36,303 bases of DNA from Klebsiella pneumoniae (GCA_945865755.1 CAMBFS010000020.1:1-36303), one strand, 5' to 3'; shown: positions 25,425 to 33,976, counted from the first letter of the stretch. Program-made: numbers and translations. Notes: generated by a model not told the origin, from the letters alone.

Positions 25425-26444
25425 CTACGCCTTCCATCTGAGAATCGAGTAAATTTTCTCGATCAACTCGTCCAAATCCTCCTTCTTCGTCACAAAGGAT
25501 ATTTTACCGGGAAGATTGTTCAACTCCTGAGCAAGGTCCTCTTTTTCTAAAATGGAGTAAAGAATTATCCCGATCCCCTTGGTCTCTTGTCTGGCTAAAA
25601 GCTTTTTAACGCATCTCACCCCTGCCCTGTGAAACCCTTCTTGGCTGACCTCTTTTGGGGGTTTCCTCATATTCTCACTTGGATTTTCCCACCGCACCAT
25701 GGCATCAATGATTGCGATGTCGGGTCTGCTCAGCGTGGGGTTTACCGCGAGTTCATCAAGGTAGGAATAAAACTGGCTCTCGGTGTCAAGCGGGACAATC
25801 TCAGCGTTCAGAAATTTTTGTTTCAATGTTTTCTCTATCGACTCGCTTTGCACGATTTTTATCTGCTCAAGAGTGAGAGGTATTTGGGCCGCTTGGCGCT
25901 CAGCTTCATCCAATACGGTGTTGACTTGCTGCAATAACTTGAAACTGACCTTATCTCGTATGGTCTGATAAAATGGGGGAACTAACCGCGCGAAATTTTC
26001 GAGTTGTTGTATTTCTTGACCGGTTAATGGTGCAGGAACATTTTTATAGACATTGAGCGCTCCAAGGCTGCCATCAAGAAAACGAACCGGGACGGAGCAC
26101 ATCGTTTTGGCGCGCAACGATTTCAGAAAGTCGGTTTGGAGAACATGTGGATCGCTTGTGACATCTGGGACATTTCTCGTCTCCTGCGTTCGTGCCACTT
26201 CGCTAGTGACAAATCTCGCTGGCGTTTTGAAGCTTGGGACGTGAGCATCCAACGGCCAATGCGCCAAACCAAACAGAAATTCTTCAGTGGATCTCTTATT
26301 GGGAGATACACCTGGCGTAAGCTCCCACAGCACGCAAGCGCATGCGCCGAAGGCTTTTCCGATGCTTTGCATCATGGCGTTGATTCCAGAAAGACGATCC
26401 TGGGCTAACGCCGATAACGTAAAATCAGTGATATGCTCGCTCAT
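25425..26444 (-). CDS. GAF-domain protein with a degenerate receiver-like C-terminus
   Basis: 339 residues. Residues about 15-165 form a GAF sensor (FGACACVLWEL, ARTQETRNVPDVTSDP, TMCSVPVRFLDGSLGALNVYKN), a small-molecule or redox-sensing fold. A helical linker (165-195) leads to a CheY-like domain. RPDIAIIDAMVRW places Asp247 at the phosphoacceptor position, LYSIL gives a Ser at the switch position, and FVTKK gives the Lys. The acidic pair after strand 1 is missing (IVQSES instead of VDDD), so phosphorylation may be lost or altered. There is no kinase or DNA-binding domain. GGGAG precedes the ATG. It is convergent with the 455-residue gene, with no bases between the stops. Confidence 0.7.
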   Translation of the reverse strand: MSEHITDFTLSALAQDRLSGINAMMQSIGKAFGACACVLWELTPGVSPNKRSTEEFLFGLAHWPLDAHVPSFKTPARFVTSEVARTQETRNVPDVTSDPHVLQTDFLKSLRAKTMCSVPVRFLDGSLGALNVYKNVPAPLTGQEIQQLENFARLVPPFYQTIRDKVSFKLLQQVNTVLDEAERQAAQIPLTLEQIKIVQSESIEKTLKQKFLNAEIVPLDTESQFYSYLDELAVNPTLSRPDIAIIDAMVRWENPSENMRKPPKEVSQEGFHRAGVRCVKKLLARQETKGIGIILYSILEKEDLAQELNNLPGKISFVTKKEDLDELIEKIYSILRWKA

Positions 26445-26659
26445 ATTGAGACTCCCACCATAACGGCAGTGCCAAGATAATCCCGCATCGGAAGCCGACG
26501 TGCAAGGGGAAACCTACTTCCGCGCTTTCCACGGGAGTTGGCCCGCAAACACTCCCTTCGGAACCCGGAACCCGAAACTCTTCAAGCCAATCCCGCCCTC
26601 TTTGGCATTCCCCCCGTGGTGTGCTAGTAGTCCGCCACAGCGACAAGGAGGACATGATT

Positions 26660-27847
26660 ATGGCATTACCACTCGCGGGGATTCGGGTGCTGGATATCGC
26701 TAGTATGTTGGCTGGCCCTTATGGCGCAACCATGCTCGGGGACATGGGCGCCGACGTGATTAAAATCGAGCCTCCTTATGGCGATGAGTCGCGGGCCATT
26801 GGTCCCAAGGTCGAGAATGATAGTGGCTTTTTTGTCGGTATTAACCGCAACAAACGCGGCATCGTGCTCGACCTGACTAAACCGGAAGGCAAGGAACTCT
26901 ACTTCCGCCTCGTGCGTACCGCCGACATCATTGTCGATAATCTCCGCCCCCAAGCGAAAGCGAAACTCGGTATCTCTTACGAAGAGACCTGCAAATACAA
27001 TGCGAAGATCGTCTGTATCTCCGTCAGTGCCTTCGGCCAAGACGGGCCGTATGGTGGGCGTCCCGGCATTGACCCGCTCGCTCAGGCGCTGAGCGGGTTT
27101 ATGAGCGTCACCGGAGACAAAGACCAGAAGCCGCTCAAAGCCGGACCCGCTATCGCCGATGCCACCTGCGCCAATCTGGTCGCCTACGCCGCGATGTTGG
27201 GGCTGTGGACTCGCGAGCAACAAGGGATCGGGCAACAGATTGAAGTCTGTCTGGTGGATGGCTTGATCCATGTCCAACCGTCACAGGTCGGCCAGTTCTT
27301 CCTCAAGAATTACGTCCAGCCCCGCGTGGGCAACGCCAGCCCGTTCTACGCGCCGTATGGCACCTTCACGTGTCGTGATGGACGCGACATCCAGATCGCC
27401 TCGTTCAATAACAAGTTTTTCCATAACATCTGCCGCGCGATCGAGCGTGAGGATTTGACCACGGATCCGCGCTTTACGACCGCTGAAGACCGTCTTGCGC
27501 GTGAGGCGGAGTTGAACGCGGAGATTCAGGCGGCGTTCGCGAAGAAAGACTCTGACGAACTGATGCGACGCTTGATCGCCGAGGATGTCATGGCCGCGCC
27601 GGTCAATTCCTACGAGCAGACGTTCGCGGACCCGCAAGTGCAACACAATCAGATGGCGGTCGAGGTCACTCATGCGCGTGTGGGCAAGGTGAAGGTGGGC
27701 GGGATTCCGATCAAACTCAAGAAGACCCCAGGCGCGGTGCGGCTCGCACCGCCTGTTCTGGGGCAACATACCCGTGAGGTGCTGCAAGAACTCGGCATCA
27801 GCGATGCGGAAATGGAGAAGCTGCGACAGCAAGAAGTGGTGAAGTAA
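26660..27847 (+). CDS. CaiB/BaiF family III CoA-transferase
   Basis: A 395-residue enzyme that moves CoA between carboxylic acids through an aspartyl-CoA thioester. MALPLAGIRVLDIASMLAGP is the classic opening, GDMGADVIKIEPP the CoA-binding motif, and the catalytic Asp is expected in GPAIADATCANLVAY near 164-171. FNPRLVY-like motifs (AFGQDGPYGGRPGIDPLAQ) and the C-terminal GQHTREVLQELG are typical. AAGGAGG at 26645-26651 is eight bases from ATG 26660 but only two from ATG 26654, which decides the start. The donor and acceptor acids cannot be read from the sequence. It leads a set of co-directional metabolic genes. Confidence 0.9.
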   Translation: MALPLAGIRVLDIASMLAGPYGATMLGDMGADVIKIEPPYGDESRAIGPKVENDSGFFVGINRNKRGIVLDLTKPEGKELYFRLVRTADIIVDNLRPQAKAKLGISYEETCKYNAKIVCISVSAFGQDGPYGGRPGIDPLAQALSGFMSVTGDKDQKPLKAGPAIADATCANLVAYAAMLGLWTREQQGIGQQIEVCLVDGLIHVQPSQVGQFFLKNYVQPRVGNASPFYAPYGTFTCRDGRDIQIASFNNKFFHNICRAIEREDLTTDPRFTTAEDRLAREAELNAEIQAAFAKKDSDELMRRLIAEDVMAAPVNSYEQTFADPQVQHNQMAVEVTHARVGKVKVGGIPIKLKKTPGAVRLAPPVLGQHTREVLQELGISDAEMEKLRQQEVVK

Positions 27848-27849
27848 GA

Positions 27850-27957
27850 AAATGGGGGAAACGGGGAAGAGGGGAAACGGGGAAGAGGAAAAAAACAATG
27901 GCAGTGAATTTTTTTTGTTCTACCCTTTTCCCCATTTTCCCATTTCCCCGTTTCCCC
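27850..27957. repeat. inverted arrays of a GGGGAAAC repeat
   Basis: 27852-27889 carries several GGGGAAAC/GGGGAAGA units, and 27921-27957 carries the complementary CCCCATTT/CCCCGTTT units. Together they can fold into a long imperfect stem that separates the CoA-transferase and TPP-enzyme genes. The loop contains T8 at 27910-27917. Confidence 0.8.
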
Positions 27958-27980
27958 AGCGTTACGGATAGGAGCGGGAC

Positions 27981-29594
27981 ATGCCACGTGCATCAGAAGC
28001 GATCGTACAAGCATTGAAGGAAGCCGGAATCTCGACCATCTTCGGTATTCCGAGCATTCATAATATCGGGCTCTATGACGCCATCCGTCGCGATGGTTCG
28101 TTCCGGCACATTGTCTGTCGGCACGAAGCGGCGGCGACGCACATGGCTGATGGCTATGCGCGAGCCAGCGGTGGCACCAGCGTCATTATTTCCTCCACCG
28201 GACCCGGAGCTGGGTTTACTCTCTCGGCCTTGCAAGAAGCCTGGGGTAGTTGCTCGCCGGTGTTGATGATGACGTCGAACATTGATGCCGCCAAAATTGG
28301 CCAAGGGCTCGGCGTGCTGCATGAACTGGAGGAGCAAACCTCGCTCTTCCGCACCGTGACCAAAGCCACATATTCTCTACGCGCTGGCGATGATCCCTAC
28401 TCCACCATGAAGCAGGCGCTCGCCCTGACGCGGAGCAATAGACCCGGTCCGGTTTATATGGAGGTGCCACACGATTTATGGAGCACGGAAGTCACGGTTC
28501 CCGCGTCCTCTCCGCGCAATGAACAATCGTCGCCGTTGCCTTCTCGCCTTGACGAAGCAGTGGCATTACTGCGCCGCGCGAAACAACCGGTGATTGTGAT
28601 TGGCACGGATTCCGCCCGCGCGCACTTGACGGCGGATATTACCGCCTTAGCCGAAGCGTTATCGGCTCCGGTGGTGGGCAGTACCGCCGCCAAAGGCGTG
28701 GTCGCGGAAGACCACCCGCTATCTTTTGGTAATGTCGCCCGTCGCATGGTGGTGAAGGATATTATCCCCAATTGTGATGTGGCCTTGGTGATCGGCACAC
28801 GCTTGCGTGAGGTGGATGCCAAACGTCGGGGACTCGTCCTGCCCGACCAGGTCATTCACGTCGATTGGGATACCCGGTGGATCGGCAAGAACTTCCCAAC
28901 CTCGGTGCCGCTGGTTGGTGACATTCGGGCAATCACCAAGGAGCTACGCCGTCAACTCGAAGGCGAACCCTACACCGGCCCACGTCAAACCCGTGTGGCG
29001 GAGTGGCGACAACGGACGGATGCCGAACTGGCCCAGGTGCGCAAGGACTTGGTCGAGGTCCGCTATCTCGACACGATTCGCCAGATTTTGCCGCGCGATA
29101 GTATGGTCGTGGGCGACAACACGCAGCTTGCCTACTGGGCGGAGTATTTCTATCCATCCTATCGATCTAACGGCCTGATCGCCGCAAAAGGGTCGGGACT
29201 ACTCGGTTTCAGTTTTCCTGGCGCGATTGGGGCGCGGGTGGCGCAGCCTCACAAGCCGGTCGTCGGGATCATCGGTGACGGCGGCTTCCTTTATACCGCG
29301 CAAGAACTAGCGACGTGTGTGCGTCACAAGATTGGCTTTCCCATGATTGTCGTGAATGACAATGCCTATGGCGTGATTGGCTATTTACAGCGGACGGCGT
29401 TTCAAGAGGAGTACGAGGCGAAGTTGACCAACCCGGATTTCGTGCGGTTCGCCAACTCGTTTGGCGTGGCCGCGACCCGTGTGAACACGCCGGAGGGATT
29501 GGGCCAAGCGCTAGAGAACGCGCTGAGTTCCGGTGAGATGCACCTGATTGAGCTGCAACTGACGATCGCGGCTCCCCCGTTTGGCAAGTATTAG
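27981..29594 (+). CDS. thiamine-diphosphate-dependent decarboxylase/carboligase, acetolactate-synthase-like
   Basis: 537 residues with the three-domain ThDP plan. The N-terminal catalytic Glu is in CRHEAAATHMADGYARASGG, and the C-terminal ThDP motif runs from GDGGFLYTAQELATC to VNDNAYGVIGY. The segments FGIPSIHNIGLYDAI and LGVLHELEEQT recall the AruI (5-guanidino-2-oxopentanoate decarboxylase) subgroup more than true acetolactate synthase, but substrate assignment is weak. The neighbouring CoA-transferase might suggest an oxalyl-CoA decarboxylase pair, yet the N-terminal motif does not match that enzyme. GGAGCGGG lies just before the ATG. It is followed after 28 bases by an ankyrin lipoprotein gene. 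Confidence 0.85.
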   Translation: MPRASEAIVQALKEAGISTIFGIPSIHNIGLYDAIRRDGSFRHIVCRHEAAATHMADGYARASGGTSVIISSTGPGAGFTLSALQEAWGSCSPVLMMTSNIDAAKIGQGLGVLHELEEQTSLFRTVTKATYSLRAGDDPYSTMKQALALTRSNRPGPVYMEVPHDLWSTEVTVPASSPRNEQSSPLPSRLDEAVALLRRAKQPVIVIGTDSARAHLTADITALAEALSAPVVGSTAAKGVVAEDHPLSFGNVARRMVVKDIIPNCDVALVIGTRLREVDAKRRGLVLPDQVIHVDWDTRWIGKNFPTSVPLVGDIRAITKELRRQLEGEPYTGPRQTRVAEWRQRTDAELAQVRKDLVEVRYLDTIRQILPRDSMVVGDNTQLAYWAEYFYPSYRSNGLIAAKGSGLLGFSFPGAIGARVAQPHKPVVGIIGDGGFLYTAQELATCVRHKIGFPMIVVNDNAYGVIGYLQRTAFQEEYEAKLTNPDFVRFANSFGVAATRVNTPEGLGQALENALSSGEMHLIELQLTIAAPPFGKY

Positions 29595-29622
29595 ACGACT
29601 TTCACACAAGGAGGGTTCTCGA

Positions 29623-30267
29623 ATGGCGATCAGACGGACCACTGGCTTGTATTGTCTGGCACTCCTCATGGCCGCCGGGTGCGACAGCGCACCGCAAACG
29701 GCGCAAGAGCCATCGAAAACAATGCCCGCGTCGGAACAGAAAATCGCCGAACAAAAAGCGCCACCACCAGCCGTGTCGCCACCAGCGGCCAGTGCCACGG
29801 CGACGAGACGCAAGCCCGCGACCGTCACACCAGAAGAAGCGCGCAAGAAGCTCGATGAACTGGGAGTGACATACGAAGAGAAAGCCTTGCTCGCCAGCGC
29901 CAGTGAGGGCAAGGCGGATGTGGTCGAACTCTTCTTGGCGGCGGGCATGAATCCGAATGTGAAAGACGCCGCCACCTGGACTGGGCTCATGCTGGCCGCG
30001 GAAAAGGACCACAGCGCGGTGATTCAGGCGCTTGTCGATGCTGGGGCCGACCTTGAAGCCAAGGACCGCGAGGGCAATAGCGCGCTCACCTGGGGAGCGG
30101 GCGAAGGAAAACTCGAGGCGGTGAAGGCGCTCATTGCCGCCGGCGCGAATGTGAACACCGAGAATGTCAGTGGCACGTCGCCCTTGGCGCGGGCGATCCT
30201 GTTCAACCGTGCCGACGTCGCCGAAGAACTCCGCAAGGCCGGGGCCAGAGACCCACGACGCCAGTAA
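29623..30267 (+). CDS. ankyrin-repeat lipoprotein
   Basis: 214 residues. MAIRRTTGLYCLALLMAAGC is a lipoprotein signal with the Cys at residue 20; the -3 residue is Ala rather than the preferred Leu, so lipidation is probable but not certain. A low-complexity Pro/Ala/Lys linker (about 25-70) leads to three to four ankyrin repeats (GLMLAAEKDHSAVIQALVDAGADLEAKD, GNSALTWGAGEGKLEAVKALIAAGANVNT), a protein-binding surface in the periplasm. AAGGAGG precedes ATG 29623, which rules out the longer frame from 29581. Its place inside a metabolic gene run is unexplained. Confidence 0.82.
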   Translation: MAIRRTTGLYCLALLMAAGCDSAPQTAQEPSKTMPASEQKIAEQKAPPPAVSPPAASATATRRKPATVTPEEARKKLDELGVTYEEKALLASASEGKADVVELFLAAGMNPNVKDAATWTGLMLAAEKDHSAVIQALVDAGADLEAKDREGNSALTWGAGEGKLEAVKALIAAGANVNTENVSGTSPLARAILFNRADVAEELRKAGARDPRRQ

Positions 30268-30289
30268 ACCGCCAAAGAGGGGAACATCA

Positions 30290-31906
30290 ATGTCACAACG
30301 TCGCATCGTCGCGTGGGGCTGGGGCTATGAAGACCAGCAACCAACACCTGAACAACAGCAAGCAATCGCCAAAGCGGTGGCGACCAATCTCAAAGCGAGC
30401 AATGTCGAAGTCGCCAAGACTCCGACGCTCGACGACATCACGCTCCGTCCGCCGCGCGTGACGCCACCCGCATCGCTGGCGGCGATCTGTTCCAGCGCGC
30501 CTTACGACCGCATTGTCCACACCTACGGCAAATCCTTTCCCGATTTGGTGCGGGCCTATCGTCGCGAGTTTCCTAATCCGCCAGATGTCGTGGCCTATCC
30601 CAATACCGAGGCCGAGGTGGTCGCGGTGCTCGATTGGTGCTCACACGTGAACGCGGCGGCGATTCCGTTTGGTGGTGGGTCGAGTGTGGTGGGTGGCACG
30701 GAAGCGCCGGCGAGTGACGCCTACCGTGGCGCGGTCACCATTGACCTCCGCAATCTCAACAAGGTGCTCGAAGTGGACAAGACTTCGCGCGCGGCGCGCA
30801 TTCAGGCAGGCGTGTACGGCCCCGCGCTCGAAGATCAGTTGCGACCTCACGGCTACACGCTTCGCCATTATCCGCAGTCGTTCGAGTTCTCCAGCTTAGG
30901 TGGATGGATCGCCACGCGGTCAGGTGGCCATTTCGCGACGATGTACACGCACATCGACGACATGGTCGAATCACTGCGTGTCGTCACTCCACGTGGGACG
31001 CTCGAATCACGCCGCCTGCCGGGATCGGGCGCTGGCCCCAGCCCGGACCGTATGTTCATTGGGTCAGAAGGTATCTTAGGCATTATCACCGAGGCGTGGA
31101 TGCGGTTGCAGGATCGCCCCGTCTATCGCGCATCGGCGGCGGTCCAGTTCTCTTCGTTCGAGCAAGGGGTCACTGCCGTGCGCAAGCTCAGTCAGGCCGG
31201 GCTCTTCCCCACCAATTGTCGCCTCCTCGACCCCACGGAAGTCGCGCGCAACAAAGTGAGCGACCAAGCGGTGACATTCCTGATGTTGGGGTTTGAGTCA
31301 GCGGATCATCCGCTGGAGGCGTGGATCACACGCGCGCTGGAGTGTTGCGCTGATTTCGGCGGCACCACTCCCAATGGTGTGATGATAAAAGGTGGCGGAG
31401 AAGCCGCCGGACGCGGGGGGTCGGTCGGCGAATGGCGCGATGCCTTCATCCGCATGCCCTATCAAATGGGGACGATGGCCGCGATTGGCGCGATCTCTGA
31501 TACGACCGAGAGCGCGATCACTTGGGAGCGGTTCCCGGAGTTTCATGCGGGTGTGATGGAATCGACCCAGAAGGCGCTGAACGAAGTCTGTGGCGGCGGC
31601 ATTCTCTCGTGCCGCTTCACGCACGTGTATCCCGATGGCCCAGCGCCGTACTACACCTTTCTGGGCATGGGCCGCCGAGGCGCGGAACTGGAGCAGTGGC
31701 AAGCGGTCAAAGGCGCGGCGTGTGACGCCGTCATTCGTCATGGTGGAACGATCACGCATCATCATGCGGTTGGGCGGGTGCATCGACCTTGGTATGACCG
31801 CCAGCGACCAGACTTGTTCGCCACGGCGCTGCGCGCGGCGAAAGCGGCGCTTGATCCGCAAGGGCTGTTGAATCCCGGCGTGTTGATCGACCCACAGCGG
31901 TCTTGA
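30290..31906 (+). CDS. FAD-binding oxidase of the alkyl-DHAP synthase/GlcD type
   Basis: 538 residues with a PCMH-type FAD domain and a C-terminal cap. PFGGGSSVVGGTEAP near 125-139 binds the FAD pyrophosphate. HYPQSFEFSSLGGWIATRSGGH and FIGSEGILGIITEAWMR are very close to the alkyl-dihydroxyacetonephosphate synthase pattern, and the active-site histidine cluster appears as ITHHHAVGRVHRPW. AGPS makes ether lipids, but bacterial relatives also include glycolate/D-lactate-type dehydrogenases, so the reaction is uncertain. AGAGGGG precedes ATG 30290; the frame back to 30164 overlaps the ankyrin gene and is rejected. Confidence 0.87.
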   Translation: MSQRRIVAWGWGYEDQQPTPEQQQAIAKAVATNLKASNVEVAKTPTLDDITLRPPRVTPPASLAAICSSAPYDRIVHTYGKSFPDLVRAYRREFPNPPDVVAYPNTEAEVVAVLDWCSHVNAAAIPFGGGSSVVGGTEAPASDAYRGAVTIDLRNLNKVLEVDKTSRAARIQAGVYGPALEDQLRPHGYTLRHYPQSFEFSSLGGWIATRSGGHFATMYTHIDDMVESLRVVTPRGTLESRRLPGSGAGPSPDRMFIGSEGILGIITEAWMRLQDRPVYRASAAVQFSSFEQGVTAVRKLSQAGLFPTNCRLLDPTEVARNKVSDQAVTFLMLGFESADHPLEAWITRALECCADFGGTTPNGVMIKGGGEAAGRGGSVGEWRDAFIRMPYQMGTMAAIGAISDTTESAITWERFPEFHAGVMESTQKALNEVCGGGILSCRFTHVYPDGPAPYYTFLGMGRRGAELEQWQAVKGAACDAVIRHGGTITHHHAVGRVHRPWYDRQRPDLFATALRAAKAALDPQGLLNPGVLIDPQRS

Positions 31907-31907
31907 A

Positions 31908-31961
31908 GAAGAAACGGGGAAACGGGGAAACGGAATTTTCGTAGGGTGCGCTTCCCGCACC
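31908..31961 (+). repeat. GGGGAAAC array plus a 21-bp GTAGGGTGCGC copy
   Basis: Three GAAACGGG units (31913-31934) are followed by GTAGGGTGCGC at 31941, the third copy of the 21-mer found as an inverted pair at 19807-19904. Both lie in the short gap before ccr. Confidence 0.8.
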
Positions 31962-31988
31962 ACTCAGTGAAGGAGAGGGAGGAGCTTT

Positions 31989-33374
31989 ATGTCAGGTTCG
32001 ATGAAAGAAGTGCGCGATGCGATTGTGTCTGGGCGGGCGAAGTCGGAAGACTACGCGAACATGCCGCTCCCGGAATCCATGATGGCGATGACCACGCATA
32101 AAGATGAAATTACCATGTTTGACGGTATGGCGTCGGAAACGAAAGACCCGCGCAAAAGTTTGCATCTCGACGAAGTGGCGCTTCCCGAAGTCGGCCCCAA
32201 TGAGGCGCTGGTCGCGGTCATGGCGACCAGCATCAACTTCAATACCGTGTGGAGCGCGATTTTCGAGCCCATTCCCACGTTCCAATTTCTCGAACGCGCC
32301 GCCAAGAAGAGCCCGTGGGATCGACGCCATAACTTGCCGTACCACATTCTAGGGAGCGACGGCTCCGGGGTGATTCTGAAAGTCGGGCCAGGGGTCACGT
32401 TGTTCAAGCCGGGGGATGAGGTCACCATCCATTGCAATTACGTCGATATGCAAGCGCCGGATGGGCATGATGATTCGATGATGGATCCCGACCAGCGGAT
32501 ATGGGGGTTCGAGACCAACTTTGGTGGGATGGCTGAGATCGCGCTCGTACGCGCGAACCAGTTGATGCCCAAGCCGCCACATCTGACCTGGGAAGAGGCG
32601 GCGTCGATGCCGCTGGTGAACTCGACGGCGTACCGGATGCTGGTGAGTCATAACGGGATGCAGATCAAGCAAGGGGATAGCGTCTTGATTTGGGGCGCGG
32701 TTGGTGGCCTGGGCGGCTTCGCGCTGCAATACGTGTTGAATGCTGGGGCGTATCCGATATGCGTGGTGTCCTCACCGGAGCGGGTGAAGCTGTGCGAGAC
32801 CATCGGCGCGCGCTGGGTGATCGACCGCAAGACGGAAGGCTTCAACTTCTGGAATGCCGACGGCACGCAGAACACGCGCGAGATGCGCCGCTTCGGTCAG
32901 CGCATTCGCGACCTCACCGGCGGTGAAGACCCGGATGTCGTTTACGAACATCCCGGACACGACACCTTCGCGACCAGCGTCTACGTGGTCCGACCGGGAG
33001 GCGTGGTGGTGACCTGCGCCTCGACGACGGGCTACATGCACGAGTACGACAACCGGTACTTGTGGATGAACAAGAAGAAGATCGTTGGTTCTCATTTCGC
33101 CAACTATCGTGAAGCCTGGGAAGCGAATCGGCTGGCCTGCAAACGTGCCATCCATCCGCTGTTGTCGGAGACGTATCCGTTGGCACAGGCGGGTGAAGCG
33201 GCGTATCGCGTGCACCACAACATGCAGATTGGCAAGATCGGCGTGCTGTGTCTGTCGCCGCAAGGCGGGTTGGGGGTGAGCGACCAACAGGGCCGATCCC
33301 GTCACATCGGACAGATCAATTTGTATCGCAACGCGGCGCAAGGCAGCTTTCGGCTAGTGAAGACCGAGCCGTAG
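31989..33374 (+). CDS. ccr: crotonyl-CoA carboxylase/reductase
   Basis: Reductive carboxylation of crotonyl-CoA with NADPH and CO2 to ethylmalonyl-CoA, the key step of the ethylmalonyl-CoA pathway and a source of polyketide extender units. The 461 residues have the usual MDR plan with an N-terminal extension; the nucleotide-binding loop is WGAVGGLGGFALQY. The four CO2-binding residues known from the Kitasatospora setae enzyme (Asn81, Phe170, Glu171, His365) all appear with a constant offset of four: Asn85 in SINFNTVW, Phe174-Glu175 in WGFETNFGG, His369 in VGSHFANY. It should therefore carboxylate rather than only reduce. GGAGGAG precedes the ATG. No ethylmalonyl-CoA mutase or epimerase is in the window. 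Confidence 0.93.
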   Translation: MSGSMKEVRDAIVSGRAKSEDYANMPLPESMMAMTTHKDEITMFDGMASETKDPRKSLHLDEVALPEVGPNEALVAVMATSINFNTVWSAIFEPIPTFQFLERAAKKSPWDRRHNLPYHILGSDGSGVILKVGPGVTLFKPGDEVTIHCNYVDMQAPDGHDDSMMDPDQRIWGFETNFGGMAEIALVRANQLMPKPPHLTWEEAASMPLVNSTAYRMLVSHNGMQIKQGDSVLIWGAVGGLGGFALQYVLNAGAYPICVVSSPERVKLCETIGARWVIDRKTEGFNFWNADGTQNTREMRRFGQRIRDLTGGEDPDVVYEHPGHDTFATSVYVVRPGGVVVTCASTTGYMHEYDNRYLWMNKKKIVGSHFANYREAWEANRLACKRAIHPLLSETYPLAQAGEAAYRVHHNMQIGKIGVLCLSPQGGLGVSDQQGRSRHIGQINLYRNAAQGSFRLVKTEP

Positions 33375-33416
33375 AAAAGGGGCTAGGGGCTGGGGGAAAA
33401 GGGAACCTCACCGTTT

Positions 33417-33486
33417 TCTACTGACTACTGGCTACTGACTACTGACTACTGACTACTGACTACTGACTACTGACGACTGACTACTC
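33417..33486 (+). repeat. heptamer tandem repeat (CTGACTA type)
   Basis: Nine to ten CTGACTA units with a few variants (CTGGCTA, CTGACGA) fill the gap between ccr and the acetyltransferase gene and end five bases before its ATG. It is the complement-strand form of the AGTAGTC array at 9496-9558. Confidence 0.9.
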
Positions 33487-33490
33487 TCTT

Positions 33491-33976
33491 ATGACCACTA
33501 CTATTCGCCTTGCCACCGCCGCCGATGTCGGCACCATTCTCCGCTTCATCAAAGGACTCGCGGCTTTCGAGCATGAGCCGGATGCGGTCAGAACAACGGA
33601 AGCCGATTTGTTGCGCGACGGGTTCGGCCCCGTGCCCAAGTTTGAAGTGCTCATTGCTGAAGTCGCGACAGAACCCGTTGGCTTCGCGTTGTTTTTCCCC
33701 ACCTACTCAACCTGGGAAGGGCGACCGGGTTTACATCTCGAAGACATCTTCGTCGTGGAGCACCTGCGAGGGCAAGGGGTTGGTGTCGCACTGATGGTGA
33801 GACTCGCCGAGATCGCCGTCGAACGTGACTATGGACGCCTCGAACTCTCCGTCCTGCACTGGAATCCAGCGCGCAAGTTCTACCATGCCTTGGGAATGCA
33901 ACACCTGGAGGAATGGTTGCCGTACCGGATTAGTGGCGAGGCGCTGAAGGCGTTGGCGTCGCGAACAGCGCGGTAG
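33491..33976 (+). CDS. GNAT-family N-acetyltransferase (diamine acetyltransferase-like)
   Basis: 161 residues. The acetyl-CoA site is VVEHLRGQGVGVALMVRLAEIA (motif A, R/QxxGxG/A). The opening IRLATAADVGTILRFIKGLAAFE and PGLHLEDIFV, with YHALGMQHLEEW at the C-terminus, match the spermidine/spermine acetyltransferase-like subgroup, so an amine substrate is likely but unproved. No Shine-Dalgarno site precedes the ATG; the heptamer array ends just upstream. Confidence 0.85.
   Translation: MTTTIRLATAADVGTILRFIKGLAAFEHEPDAVRTTEADLLRDGFGPVPKFEVLIAEVATEPVGFALFFPTYSTWEGRPGLHLEDIFVVEHLRGQGVGVALMVRLAEIAVERDYGRLELSVLHWNPARKFYHALGMQHLEEWLPYRISGEALKALASRTAR

Noticed and set aside
26660-29594. Oxalate catabolism pair (Frc and oxalyl-CoA decarboxylase)
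   Set aside because: The ThDP enzyme lacks the oxalyl-CoA decarboxylase N-terminal pattern and resembles acetolactate-synthase/AruI types instead.
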